A stretch of 64,000 bases of DNA from Lewinellaceae bacterium. GTDB lineage: Bacteria; Bacteroidota; Bacteroidia; Chitinophagales; Saprospiraceae. The stretch lies in the NCBI GenBank assembly GCA_020636325.1, contig JACJYC010000026.1, forward strand, positions 1-64,000, given 5' to 3'. Shown piece by piece: positions 1 to 8,523 of the stretch. Each line of letters starts with the position of its first letter. The stretch's first letter is position 1. The notes beneath the pieces are model-generated. The model searched no databases. It was given only the letters and a program-made list of their open reading frames with translations, and had not been told where the DNA came from. The position numbers and the translations under genes were made by a program.

Positions 1-380
1 TTAAAATTGGCGGCCGTTCATTTTTGGAGCGTTCGTTGTGTGGAAAATCCGGGAGATATCCTGTTTGAATGGACCAAGCCGACGAATACTCGGTCACTGC
101 TGTCCGCCCACGCGCGCCGTCTTCGTTAAGGGCGTTTTTGGTATTTGACGAGCGTCCGTAAGGCGTTGCGTTTGGTCTTTTGTGTGGTGTCAAGCGGCAA
201 TTTCCCGTTGCCTCTTGACTTGTCAAAAGGGTTGCGTTTGATTTTTTAGTTGATAAGGTTTTGACCGTTTTGCCAATTATTACATTACAAGTTGTTTAAC
301 CGAAAATTACGGTAAACAACTTTCAGAATTTGCGGTTATACTCTCCGGATCTTCACCGGACACCACAATAAAACCGCATT
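1..380. other. Intergenic region with two inverted repeats
   Basis: No supportable gene. Two inverted repeats are visible. The first, 189-219, has arms GTCAAG-c-GGCAA and TTGCC-t-CTTGAC around a 7-nt loop. The second, 291-320, has arms GTTGTTTAACCG and CGGTAAACAAC (one bulged base) around AAAATTA and ends about 60 bp before the SDR start codon. A short direct repeat (GTTGCGTTTG) occurs near 164 and 229. They could be terminator or operator elements; no T-tract follows either hairpin, so no function is assigned. Confidence 0.4.
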
Positions 381-1100
381 ATGCCTACGCCGAAAATTGC
401 CGTCATCACGGGCGTCAGCCGCGAAGCCGGATTGGGGTTTGAAACCGCCCGCCAACTCAAAGCGCTTGGGTATGCCGTCATCATCACCGCCAGGGACCTG
501 AAAGCAGCGCAACAGCTTGCAGACCGGATCGGCGCCGTCGCTCACCAACTGGACGTCACCAGCGATGAAAGTGCGGATCGCTTCGCCGGAGAGCTTGCAC
601 GGGAATACGGAAAAGTGGACGCGCTGATCAATAACGCAGGCGCTTTTTTTGACCAGGGAGGGCAGCCGCTCTCAACGGACATGCAATACGTCAGGGATGC
701 CCTGGATACCAACCTGCTGGGCGCCTGGCGGATGGCAAAGGCCTTTGTGCCGTTGCTGGAAAAATCCGAAGGCGGCCGGATCGTCAACGTGTCGAGCGGG
801 GCAGGGGCGTTTACGGATCCCGTTTTCGGACTGGCCAACCACCAGGGGATCGTACCGGTTTACGGCATCACCAAGCTCGCGCTGAACGGACTTACTGTCA
901 AACTGGCCCGGCAGTTGCAGGATACCTCCATCAAGGTCAATTCGGTATGCCCAGGATTTGTGGCTACTTATCCGGGTACCGAGCAATGGGGCGCCAGGCC
1001 GGTAAGTGAAGGCGCGAGGGGAATTGTCTGGGCTGCCACCTTGCCGGATGACGGACCAACCGGCGGGTTTTTCCGGGATGGGGAGGCTTTGGCATGGTAA
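381..1100 (+). CDS. SDR family NAD(P)-dependent oxidoreductase
   Basis: A 239-residue classical short-chain dehydrogenase/reductase, cytosolic, expected to oxidise or reduce an alcohol/carbonyl with NAD(P). The cofactor loop TGVSREAGLG lies at residues 10-19 (the TGxxxGxG pattern stretched by two residues, as in carbonyl-reductase-like members), NNAG at 84-87, an Asn at 111, SSG near 138-140, and the catalytic YGITK at 161-165. The C-terminus (PDDGPTGGFFRDG) resembles carbonyl reductases, which end with a similar GPTGxFFxDG segment. It stands alone: the next gene is convergent. The ATG at 381 begins exactly where the Rossmann fold starts, so it is probably right. The substrate cannot be deduced. 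Confidence 0.9.
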   Translation: MPTPKIAVITGVSREAGLGFETARQLKALGYAVIITARDLKAAQQLADRIGAVAHQLDVTSDESADRFAGELAREYGKVDALINNAGAFFDQGGQPLSTDMQYVRDALDTNLLGAWRMAKAFVPLLEKSEGGRIVNVSSGAGAFTDPVFGLANHQGIVPVYGITKLALNGLTVKLARQLQDTSIKVNSVCPGFVATYPGTEQWGARPVSEGARGIVWAATLPDDGPTGGFFRDGEALAW

Positions 1101-1212
1101 ATTTATATGCCTTATGGATCTTTTATTCAATGCAAAATGTAAAAGAAAAAATACGAAATGTAAACGTAGGAACCGTATATTTCGGAACGCCTGTTGCCTG
1201 GAAATGCTCCTG

Positions 1213-1596
1213 TCAATTCCATCGAATAGGGCCGCCAAAAATCCTGACGATAAGCATGACAAGCAAGAACAGCCCCATCACGGCCAGTGGCAGGGCCGCC
1301 AGCATTGTCATCACCAGAGCCATTATTTTGAAACCGGTCAGATGGAGCACGGCTGCAATGATCAGGTAAGACCAACCCAGGTAAACCGTTGGATTGATCC
1401 GGAGATATTTTAATTTCAGCTCACCGGCCAGCCACCAGGTCATAAAAATGGCCTCAATCCCGCAAAGTGTCCAGAATATGGCGGGGACCGCACTCCACTT
1501 TTCAAAAGCCACCCATCCGGGAAAGGGTATCTTGAAGATTTTCCAAATGATGAGTAAGATGGAAAGCGAAATCAGAGGCTGGAGGATTTTTTTCAT
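1213..1596 (-). CDS. Uncharacterised small membrane protein
   Basis: About 127 residues with three or four predicted membrane segments (residues about 5-20, 35-55, 72-90, 93-118) and a short polar C-terminus. I do not recognise the family. I chose the ATG at 1596, just downstream of the preceding gene's stop (1608); a longer form starting at 1629 would overlap that gene by 22 bases. It is the last gene of a minus-strand trio (3092 to 1213) with very small gaps, which suggests one transcript and a shared membrane function. Confidence 0.6.
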   Translation of the reverse strand: MKKILQPLISLSILLIIWKIFKIPFPGWVAFEKWSAVPAIFWTLCGIEAIFMTWWLAGELKLKYLRINPTVYLGWSYLIIAAVLHLTGFKIMALVMTMLAALPLAVMGLFLLVMLIVRIFGGPIRWN

Positions 1597-1607
1597 TTCG
1601 CTGCGAT

Positions 1608-2660
1608 TCAGGAATATTTTTTCAACCACTTGTCCAGGATAGGGATCGCCCGCAGCGCCGGTTTTTCAAACCGGGTCCGTTCATCCAGCGCTTTTCTCAG
1701 CTCCTGAACGGCAGGGCGATAATCAACCCCGATGCCATCGAATTTTTGGACGGTCCGCAAAACCCGGTCGATTTCCCAAATGAACCGGCCTTCGTAGAGA
1801 TCGTACTTGTCCCTGCACCGGCGGATGCTTTCACGGATGAGCCTGGCCTGGGTCAGGATACCCGTTTCAAGCGGTTGTGCGAAAAGGGGCTGATTATCCA
1901 CCTCATTGGAAGCCAGGAAGGTGAATACTTCAGGGGCCCAATCGGTTTGCAGAAGCCGGATCAATTCTTCCTGCCAGTCTGCGCGCGATTTGACCTTGGC
2001 CAGGGCCCGTTGCCGCACCACGGCTTTGTGGTTGGCGTCCGTAAAAACCAGGATCATGGCGATCCCTTTGCCTGCATCCGTAGAGTCGATCTGGTCCAGG
2101 TGGTTTTGCTGGTTCCGTTGTTCGAAATCTCCGGCTGCCTGGACCGTGGCTGCTGCTACTTGCGCCCTGGCCGCCATAATTATCGCTACCGCTATCAGAC
2201 CGATTGCGACCGTAAAAAGGATCGGCCATTTGTAAACTGAACCGGGAACGGCCGTCCGCAACGGGTCGTTGAGGAGTATGGCCGTGCTGGCCAGCAATAA
2301 TACCGGCAAAACTCCGGGAAGGTAGGACATTGGGAATTTCAGGAAAGACGGCAGGCGACCCAATCCCTCCTTCATGGAAAAGAAGAAATAGCCCGTCATC
2401 GCCACTGCGAATCCAAGGGATACGACCACCAATCGCTGCCCGCCTGCCTGGCCGACCCAATCGAAGCCGCCCTTCCAACCGATGATGGCCGTTACGATCC
2501 CCATGCAGAGGATAAAACCCGCATTGCCCAGGACCATGGTCCAGGCATAGCCGACCCCGCGGTCGCCACCCGGAGGCGGCTTATGACTGAATAGGATAGG
2601 GGATAAGGCAAGGAAAATAAGGGTTGCAATAACCAAAAGCAGGTTGCCGAATAGGATCAT
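1608..2660 (-). CDS. Uncharacterised membrane protein with cytoplasmic C-terminal half
   Basis: A 350-residue protein. The first 205 residues hold about five hydrophobic helices (roughly 2-24, 40-62, 75-96, 110-130, 142-165). The remaining 150 residues are soluble, charged and probably helical, with many Arg/Glu residues and a DKYDLYEGRFIWEIDR segment. I do not recognise the family and see no catalytic motif. It is the middle gene of a three-gene minus-strand group: 33 bases separate it from the gene upstream and the downstream gene begins almost at its stop. The soluble half could be a regulatory or interaction domain; this is inference only. Confidence 0.65.
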   Translation of the reverse strand: MILFGNLLLVIATLIFLALSPILFSHKPPPGGDRGVGYAWTMVLGNAGFILCMGIVTAIIGWKGGFDWVGQAGGQRLVVVSLGFAVAMTGYFFFSMKEGLGRLPSFLKFPMSYLPGVLPVLLLASTAILLNDPLRTAVPGSVYKWPILFTVAIGLIAVAIIMAARAQVAAATVQAAGDFEQRNQQNHLDQIDSTDAGKGIAMILVFTDANHKAVVRQRALAKVKSRADWQEELIRLLQTDWAPEVFTFLASNEVDNQPLFAQPLETGILTQARLIRESIRRCRDKYDLYEGRFIWEIDRVLRTVQKFDGIGVDYRPAVQELRKALDERTRFEKPALRAIPILDKWLKKYS

Positions 2661-2693
2661 AGGGTTGCTTTGAGTTTGACTATGGCCTTCGAT

Positions 2694-3092
2694 CTAACGG
2701 GTTTTGATCAGGATGTTTTTTTCCTGGATTTCATAGACGCCCTTTCCACCGGTCGTTTGGGCTTCTACTGTTTTCCTGCCGATAAAATGTAGGATGTCCA
2801 TTCGTTTTTCCAGCGGGATCTGAGTTTGGGCTTCCCATTGTTTCGGGTCGGGGATGTCGATGACGGCGATCACGTCACCTCCGCCGAATTCCCAATACAT
2901 GGAAAACGAACCCTCGGGGCCGGTATAAAGGACCTGACCGCTCCTGCCGCTGGTTGAAAAGGCTACCTTAGCGCCTTTTGGTTCCGAAAAAATCATTTTT
3001 AACGGGTTTCCCTTTGAAAAAAAGATCAACCAGACGGCATATGCGCCGAAGATGATGAGGGCGATCAATTTGGCTTTCAGTAATGCTGACAT
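2694..3092 (-). CDS. Uncharacterised membrane-anchored protein
   Basis: A 132-residue protein with one N-terminal membrane helix (about residues 5-25, followed by KGNPLK) and a soluble beta-rich domain. It contains the segment YWEFGGGDVIAVIDIP and ends in ILIKTR. No known family is recognised. It is the first gene of the minus-strand trio ending at 1213. The 232-bp gap before the divergent Nudix gene (3325) presumably carries promoters for both directions, but I see no clear -33/-7 pair for this one. Confidence 0.6.
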   Translation of the reverse strand: MSALLKAKLIALIIFGAYAVWLIFFSKGNPLKMIFSEPKGAKVAFSTSGRSGQVLYTGPEGSFSMYWEFGGGDVIAVIDIPDPKQWEAQTQIPLEKRMDILHFIGRKTVEAQTTGGKGVYEIQEKNILIKTR

Positions 3093-3324
3093 ATGGATTG
3101 AGCAAAGGTGATCATGGGATCGGGAAAAATTTCGGCAAAGGTATTCGCTTTGTTTTGATCCGCGTATTTTTCTGGATGTAGGGTGGGAAAATGGGATTCA
3201 ACGACGCAAAATGTGGGATTTCAGGCAAGGCCAGGCCATGTTTACGAAACCTCCGAAGTTTCCCAAACGTTAAGTTTTGCATATGGGAAAACCGACTAAT
3301 CTGGAATCGGGAATTTTATAATTA

Positions 3325-3801
3325 ATGGCAAACTATATTCAAACCCTCCGGAACCTGGTGGGCAACCGGACAATCATCCACCCGGCGGCCAGGATCATCC
3401 TGGAAAATGAGGCCGGTGAAATCCTGCTGATCCGCCGCAAGGACAACGGCCGTTGGGGGCTCATCGCGGGCGGATTGGAAGAAGGAGAGGATATCACCAG
3501 CTGCATCATCCGGGAGGTCCGGGAAGAAACGGGCCTGGTCATTCGTGAACCCGAAGGCATCGGCTTGAGCACCCGTCCTGAGACGGAATCCGTGACCTAC
3601 CCGAACGGCGATCAGGTCCAGTACTTTACCGTTGTTTTTTACGCCAGGCATTGGACGGGAGAGCTCCGAATGGAAACGGATGAAACCCATGAAGCCCGGT
3701 TTTTTCCGAAAGACCGGCTCCCCGAATTGCCGCCCAATGAAGCGCCTTCGCTGGCCTGGCTGGAGGAATATAAGCAGACGGGAAAATTCATCATTGCATA
3801 G
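3325..3801 (+). CDS. Nudix hydrolase
   Basis: A 158-residue Nudix-fold pyrophosphohydrolase, cytosolic. The Nudix box (GX5EX7REUXEEXGU) is intact at residues 49-71, with the metal-binding REVREETGL at 63-71. The substrate is not evident; the family cleaves nucleoside diphosphates linked to another moiety, and this compact form resembles the MutT/ADP-ribose-pyrophosphatase-like members found next to unrelated genes. A 99-bp gap separates it from the DJ-1/PfpI gene on the same strand, so co-transcription is possible. The start at ATG 3325 follows an AT-rich leader with no clear Shine-Dalgarno sequence, as is common in Bacteroidota. Confidence 0.9.
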   Translation: MANYIQTLRNLVGNRTIIHPAARIILENEAGEILLIRRKDNGRWGLIAGGLEEGEDITSCIIREVREETGLVIREPEGIGLSTRPETESVTYPNGDQVQYFTVVFYARHWTGELRMETDETHEARFFPKDRLPELPPNEAPSLAWLEEYKQTGKFIIA

Positions 3802-3900
3802 CAAATCCCTGTGGAACTGCACTGAAAACCCGCATTGCGATCCGGGAAATGCCGTATATTGTCAGCATGATCCGCCTTCAATCAACAACATCTGTTACCA

Positions 3901-4461
3901 ATGGCCAAAAAAGAAAAAATCCTCATCATCACCGGCGACGCCGGTGAAGGTTACGAGTGCCTCTACGGCAAGCACCGCTTTGAAGAAGCCGGCTACAAGG
4001 TCGTTGTAGCGGCGCCAACCAAAAAAAGGTTGAACCTGGTCATTCACGATTTCGAACCCGGCTGGGACACCTATATCGAAAAACCCGGCTATATGGTGGA
4101 GTCGGACATCGCTTTTGCCGACGTCAAGCCGAAGGACTATAAAGCCGTACTCATCCTGGGCGGAAGAGCGCCCGAGTTTCTGCGCCACGACCCCAAGGTG
4201 ATCAGCATCGTCCGGGACTTTGACAAAGCCGGCAAGTTCATTTTTTCCATTTGCCACGGCATCCAGATCCTGGTGGCCGCGGGGTTGGTGAAGGACAAGA
4301 CCCTGACCTGTTATGAGAATGTCCGCTTCGAAGTGGAAGCCTGCGGCGGCAAATTCACCGGCAAGCAGGAAGCCGTGCGCGACGGGCGCTACGTGACCGG
4401 GCAAACCTGGCAGTCGCATCCGGATTTTTACCGTATGGTGTTCGCTTGCTTGGAAGAGTAG
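3901..4461 (+). CDS. DJ-1/PfpI family protein
   Basis: A 186-residue protein of the DJ-1/PfpI (class I glutamine-amidotransferase-like) superfamily. The nucleophile elbow is SICHG with Cys118 and His119, and an acidic residue (Glu16 within GDAGEGYE) sits where the family keeps the Glu that activates the cysteine. Length and the KDYKAVLILGGRAPEFLR segment are typical of PfpI-like members. Such proteins act as deglycases, chaperones or putative peptidases; which applies here cannot be told. The following ABC-F gene has its own likely promoter. Confidence 0.88.
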   Translation: MAKKEKILIITGDAGEGYECLYGKHRFEEAGYKVVVAAPTKKRLNLVIHDFEPGWDTYIEKPGYMVESDIAFADVKPKDYKAVLILGGRAPEFLRHDPKVISIVRDFDKAGKFIFSICHGIQILVAAGLVKDKTLTCYENVRFEVEACGGKFTGKQEAVRDGRYVTGQTWQSHPDFYRMVFACLEE

Positions 4462-4480
4462 TTTTTTTCGTCTATCTTCG
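4450..4480 (+). promoter_or_regulatory. Likely promoter of the ABC-F gene
   Basis: A TTG (4450-4452) and TATCTTCG (4473-4480) are separated by 20 bases, matching the Bacteroidota sigma-ABfr pattern (-33 TTG, -7 TAnnTTTG) with one mismatch. Transcription would start near 4487, about 48 bases before the ATG at 4535. The -33 element overlaps the 3' end of the DJ-1/PfpI gene. Confidence 0.5.
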
Positions 4481-4534
4481 CAACTTTTTTGAAAATCAGG
4501 CGTCTAAATACCGCCAAATCAAAATAACGAAGAT

Positions 4535-6166
4535 ATGCTGAGGACCAATGACCTGGGGCTGCAATACGGAAAACGCGTACTGTTCGACGAAGTGAACCTG
4601 AAGTTCACCCGCGGTAACTGCTACGGGGTTATCGGCGCCAACGGCGCGGGTAAATCCACTTTTCTGAAGATCCTTTCCGGAGAGATCTCTCCCAACCGGG
4701 GCAGCGTCGACCTGGAGCCGGGCAACCGGATGGCCGTCCTCAAGCAGGATCACTTCGAATTTGAAGACCAGATCGTCCTGAACACGGTCATCATGGGGCA
4801 CCGCGAGATGTACGACATCATGATCGAAAAGGACGCCATTTATATGGATCCCGATGCCTCCGATGCCGACGCCATCCGGGCCGCAGAGCTGGAGGCCACC
4901 TTCGGCGAAATGGGCGGCTGGACGGCAGAAAGCGATGCCGCCGAACTGCTCTCCAACATGGGCATCCGCGAAGACCTCCACTACCGGCAGATGAAAGAAC
5001 TCAGCGGCCCCGAAAAAGTGAAGGTGCTGCTGGCGCAGGCCCTGTTCGGCAACCCCGATATCCTGTTGCTGGACGAACCGACCAACGACCTGGATGCCCT
5101 GACTGTCACCTGGTTGTCGGACTTCCTGGCCGATTTCAAGAATACCGTCATCGTCGTTTCCCACGACCGGTACTTCCTCGACATGGTCTGCACCCATATC
5201 GTGGATATCGACTACCAGAAGATCCGGATCACGACCGGCAATTACACCTTCTGGTACGAAACCAGCCAGATGATGGCCCGGCAGATCGCCAACAAGAATA
5301 AGAAAGCCGAACAGAAACGTCAGGAGCTGATGGAATTCATCCAGCGATTCAGCGCCAACGCCTCCAAGTCGCGCCAGGCCACCAGCCGCAAGAAGGCCCT
5401 GGAAAAACTGGATTTTGAGGAGATCAAACCCTCCAGCCGGAAATATCCCTATATCAATTTTCAGATGGAGCGCGAACCCGGCGATCAGATCCTGCAGGTG
5501 CACAACCTGAGCAAGCGCGCAACCGACGGCTCCTGGTATTTTACAGATGTCAGCTTCACGATGAACGCGGGTGAGAAGATCGGCGTGGTATGCCGGGAAA
5601 CAGCCGCTATTACCGCCCTTTTCAATATACTCGCAGGTGAGGATAAGCCCGATTCCGGTACGGTCCAATACGGTCAGACCATCTCCCCCGAATACCTGCC
5701 TAACGCCAATGAACGGTATTTTTCCAACGAGAACGACCTGGACCTGATCAACTGGCTGCGGCAATATTCCGTGGAAAAGGACGAGCAGTTTATCCGGGGG
5801 TTCCTGGGGCGGATGCTCTTTTCGGGGGAGGAGGTATACAAGCAATCCAGCGTCCTCTCCGGGGGTGAAAAAGTGCGGTGCATGCTGTCCAGGATCATGT
5901 TGCGTTACCCCAACTTCCTGCTCCTGGACGAACCCACCAACCACCTCGACCTGGAATCCATTACGGCGCTGAACAATGCCATGACGGATTTCAAAGGCAA
6001 TATGATCTTCGCTTCCCATGACCACCAGATCATGCAGACGGTTGCCAATCGCATCATCGAGATCACGCCCAACGGGATGATCGACAGCCTGCTGAGCTTC
6101 GAGGAATATCTGGCGTCTGACCGGATCCGGGAGCAACGCGGGGTGCTGGCCGGGGTGGCGGTGTGA
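4535..6166 (+). CDS. ABC-F family ATPase with one degenerate ATP site
   Basis: A 543-residue soluble protein with two ABC domains joined by a basic linker (about 225-310), the architecture of ABC-F factors that act on the ribosome E site during translation. Domain 1 has Walker A GANGAGKS (34-41), an altered signature LSGPE (156-160), LLLDEPTNDLD and the switch histidine in SHDRY. Domain 2 has signature LSGGE (441-445), LLLDEPTNHLD and SHDH, but its Walker A reads CRETAAIT (353-360): the lysine is isoleucine and both glycines are lost. So one composite site (Walker A of domain 1 plus LSGGE) looks intact and the other looks dead. It is a translation factor rather than a transporter because there are no membrane segments. 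Its own promoter lies just upstream. Confidence 0.9.
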   Translation: MLRTNDLGLQYGKRVLFDEVNLKFTRGNCYGVIGANGAGKSTFLKILSGEISPNRGSVDLEPGNRMAVLKQDHFEFEDQIVLNTVIMGHREMYDIMIEKDAIYMDPDASDADAIRAAELEATFGEMGGWTAESDAAELLSNMGIREDLHYRQMKELSGPEKVKVLLAQALFGNPDILLLDEPTNDLDALTVTWLSDFLADFKNTVIVVSHDRYFLDMVCTHIVDIDYQKIRITTGNYTFWYETSQMMARQIANKNKKAEQKRQELMEFIQRFSANASKSRQATSRKKALEKLDFEEIKPSSRKYPYINFQMEREPGDQILQVHNLSKRATDGSWYFTDVSFTMNAGEKIGVVCRETAAITALFNILAGEDKPDSGTVQYGQTISPEYLPNANERYFSNENDLDLINWLRQYSVEKDEQFIRGFLGRMLFSGEEVYKQSSVLSGGEKVRCMLSRIMLRYPNFLLLDEPTNHLDLESITALNNAMTDFKGNMIFASHDHQIMQTVANRIIEITPNGMIDSLLSFEEYLASDRIREQRGVLAGVAV

Positions 6167-6773
6167 TAGAGGTTGGGGATAATGGTTTTTGGGCTGTGTG
6201 ATTTTTGCTGTTGATTCGGTTATTTGTTGATTCGTTGATTTGGCAACGGCAGCCCTCAGATCAACTTGAAATCCATTCCATCCATTTTTAGCGGCGTCAA
6301 TTCAGGATCGGCCGGCACGGATATTGCCGGTTGGAAAGCCATCACATACCGGCCCTACAGGCCGGGGACCAAATATTCAACCCGATTGCTACCGACATGG
6401 CGGACCTGACGGCCCTCGCGGTCGTTGTAAAATCGAAACATCGCCTTACCGTTCGCCAGAGGCTGGGCCTCGCCGCGGATACCCTCAAGTCTCCGACTTG
6501 CGAAATGAATGTAAGCTTGTTCCATCGGTACCGACATGGCGGACCTGACGGCCCGCGCGGTCGTTGCCAATCGGCTTCTTTAACCTTTATCCTTGACAGC
6601 CGCCTTACAGCTTACCACTCAATTTCGGCCTCCGGACGACGAAGTCTTCGCCCTATGGCTGACGGAGTCGGCTACGCCCAGTTACCAGACTTACAACTTA
6701 CGACTTACAACTTACGACTTACAACTTACGACTTACAACTTATGACTTATGACTTACAACTTATGACTCACAA
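6167..6773. other. Repeat-filled intergenic region
   Basis: No gene is supported. It contains, in order: a short TTGATTC/TTTGTTGATTCG repeat (6210-6245); a module shared with the 56.7-57.3 kb cluster (6338-6560, described separately); a block with CGACGAAGTCTTCGCC and CTATGGCTGACGGAGTCGG (about 6637-6673) that recurs near 63167-63210; and a simple tandem repeat of CTTACAA/CTTACGA units (6690-6776) that runs up to the stop of the M28 peptidase gene. Confidence 0.7.
6338..6560. repeat. Dispersed hairpin-module repeat, copy 1
   Basis: Begins with ACCGGCCCTACAGGCCGG (6348-6365), contains two copies of ACATGGCGGACCTGACGG (about 6394 and 6532), and between them a block of about 75 bp (6454-6528, starting CGCCAGAGGCTG, ending TTGTTCCATCGG). 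All three pieces recur near 56683-57240 in the same orientation, with only a few differences between copies. The strong internal self-complementarity suggests structured DNA or RNA. Confidence 0.75.
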
Positions 6774-6776
6774 CTA
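6690..6776. repeat. Simple tandem repeat (ACTTACAA units)
   Basis: About twelve head-to-tail copies of a 7-bp-like unit alternating CTTACAA, CTTACGA and CTTATGA. It ends at the stop codon of the M28 peptidase gene. No spacers, so not a CRISPR. Confidence 0.85.
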
Positions 6777-8057
6777 ATCCACATCCGAAGGATCCACCCG
6801 CGAAGGGGTTTCTTTGCCGGAGATGATGGTGGCCGCGGCGGCGGCAACGGCCTTGATCGTATTCGTGAGGTGTGCCATGTCCAGGGTTGAAATCTCATCA
6901 GAGACCTGGTGGTAGTCCTTGTCGACATCGATGGGGGTGGTGCTGATGGAGTGGGCCGGCACGCCTAAGCGGGCCAGAGTGGCATTATCCGAGCGGTAAA
7001 ACAGGTTTTGGGAAGGGTAGGGGTCCGCATAAAATTTGTATTGGGTTCCGGCGACCGCGCGTTGAAGGATCTGCCCGAAATCCGATTTGTCGAATCCGGT
7101 GATCCAGGCTGAATTGGGGCCGTCCGTCGCCGGTTTGCCGATCATTTCCAGGTTGAACATGGCTACGATCTCATCCGGGTTCAGTTGATTGGAAAAATAC
7201 CGGGAACCGTAACCGCCGGATTCTTCGGCTGTAAAGGCGACGAATAGGATTGAGCGTTCGGGCTTGCCTTGTTTTTTGAAATACTCTGCCAGCGTGATCA
7301 CCCCTGTTGTGCCGGAAGCGTCATCGTTGGCGCCGTTGGCGATGGAATCCCGGTTGACGGGTTTCAATATCCCGATATGGTCATAGTGGCCGGAAAACAA
7401 TACAAACTCGTGTTTCCTTTTCCCTTTGATATACCCCACTACATTCGAGAGGTTTTGGGTATCGACCTTAGCTGACATCCGGATCCGGTAAGCTGCGGGC
7501 ACTTCATCCGAGATCACAAAAACGATTGTTTTGGGCTTTATCGGCCCTATCGTCCTTCCTGCTCTGGCGGCGAAAGAGGCGTATCTGGAGAAGAACGGTT
7601 TATGTGCGGAGTGGATCCATACCACTGCTGATTCTTCAGATCTTCGGTACTCATTGAACATTTCCCGGAAATTATCCCCTTCCCCGATGAAAAGGTTTTT
7701 GATGCCGCTGTCCTGCGTCCACTCGATTTCCTTTTCGCTCGTCGAAGCAAACGCATCGCTCAGGGCCTTATCTCCGGCGGATACACTCAGTTCCGACACC
7801 GAAAACTGGTACACCGGAAAAGTCTGGAGGTAGGATTTCATTTTATTCCACTTCTTCAACCCGATCCGCTTGAATTCACCGGCAATAAAGTCGGCAGCCT
7901 TGTCGGCGTAGGGGGTGAACGCCTGCCGGCCCATCATATCGTCAGCGGCCAGGACGCCGATAATCCGCTCCACTTCGGATTGTTGGATCTGCGCAAAAAG
8001 CCGGCCGGAATAGCACAGAATAACCGCTAAAATCAAAGTCGGGATCAATCTTTTCAT
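6774..8057 (-). CDS. Secreted M28 family metallopeptidase
   Basis: A 427-residue exported zinc aminopeptidase-like protein. The signal peptide is MKRLIPTL...RLFAQ (residues 1-23), so I take the ATG at 8057 rather than an in-frame ATG 13 codons upstream. Likely di-zinc ligands are all present: His224 and Asp226 in SGHYDH, Asp245/246 in GANDDASG, Glu278/279 in AEESGG, Glu304 in NLEMIG (an acidic residue where many members have Asp), and His383 in DYHQVSDE. Residues 30-200 form an N-terminal region before the catalytic fold. M28 enzymes release N-terminal amino acids; a role in nutrient acquisition is inferred. The gene is monocistronic and divergent from the YjbR gene. Confidence 0.9.
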   Translation of the reverse strand: MKRLIPTLILAVILCYSGRLFAQIQQSEVERIIGVLAADDMMGRQAFTPYADKAADFIAGEFKRIGLKKWNKMKSYLQTFPVYQFSVSELSVSAGDKALSDAFASTSEKEIEWTQDSGIKNLFIGEGDNFREMFNEYRRSEESAVVWIHSAHKPFFSRYASFAARAGRTIGPIKPKTIVFVISDEVPAAYRIRMSAKVDTQNLSNVVGYIKGKRKHEFVLFSGHYDHIGILKPVNRDSIANGANDDASGTTGVITLAEYFKKQGKPERSILFVAFTAEESGGYGSRYFSNQLNPDEIVAMFNLEMIGKPATDGPNSAWITGFDKSDFGQILQRAVAGTQYKFYADPYPSQNLFYRSDNATLARLGVPAHSISTTPIDVDKDYHQVSDEISTLDMAHLTNTIKAVAAAAATIISGKETPSRVDPSDVD

Positions 8058-8118
8058 GATAAAGGATTCATTGGTTGGTGAAAAAAGGCAATACATTTTG
8101 TAGATAAAAGTTAACTTG

Positions 8119-8147
8119 CAAATCTAATATTAACAGCTGCAAACATA
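8119..8147 (-). promoter_or_regulatory. Candidate -7 boxes for the M28 gene
   Basis: On the minus strand TATGTTTG (8147-8140) and TAGATTTG (8126-8119) both match the Bacteroidota -7 consensus TAnnTTTG and lie 60-90 bases upstream of the start codon at 8057. Neither has a clean TTG at the expected distance, so which one is used is uncertain. Confidence 0.35.
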
Positions 8148-8214
8148 GTATAATATGAATTGGGAAAAATTTCCTGAGCCCAAATTTACCTCATTCGGCG
8201 AAGAGAAGTAAGGT

Positions 8215-8523
8215 ATGAACGTTGAGCATTTCAAAGAACTGGCATTGTCCTTCCCCGGCACGGAATCCGCGCCGCACTTCGACCGCACAGCCTTCAAGGT
8301 GATCAAAAAACGGACTTTTGCAACCTTGCACGAGCCCAGCCGCAGCGCCAATCTGGTGCTTACACCCGAATTGCAAGCCGAATTCTGCGACCTGCACCCC
8401 GGCATCACGCAGATCCCCAACAAATGGGGCCTGAAAGGCTGGACGACCTTCGACCTGGAGGCCGTTCCGGATGAGGTGGTGCTGGCGGGATTGGAAGCGG
8501 CCTACAAGCTGGTTGTAAGTTAG
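8215..8523 (+). CDS. YjbR/MmcQ family protein
   Basis: A 102-residue protein of the MmcQ/YjbR (double-wing DNA-binding-like, CyaY-like fold) family. Typical features are the N-terminal AxxFPGTESAPHFDRTAFKV, a central FATLHEP strand pair, and the conserved GLKGWTTFDLEAV followed by a helix ending AYKLVV. Its length is slightly below the usual 110-120. Members are widespread but their function is not established; MmcQ was linked to mitomycin resistance only by neighbourhood. It stands alone here. Confidence 0.85.
   Translation: MNVEHFKELALSFPGTESAPHFDRTAFKVIKKRTFATLHEPSRSANLVLTPELQAEFCDLHPGITQIPNKWGLKGWTTFDLEAVPDEVVLAGLEAAYKLVVS

Noticed and set aside
189..320. attC-like integron sites
   Set aside because: The inverted repeats lack the GTTRRRY/RYYYAAC core pair, and there is no integrase or cassette array.
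4496..6136. 546-codon open frame antisense to the ABC-F gene
   Set aside because: It is the complementary shadow of a gene with clear ABC motifs; high-GC codon use keeps the opposite strand open.
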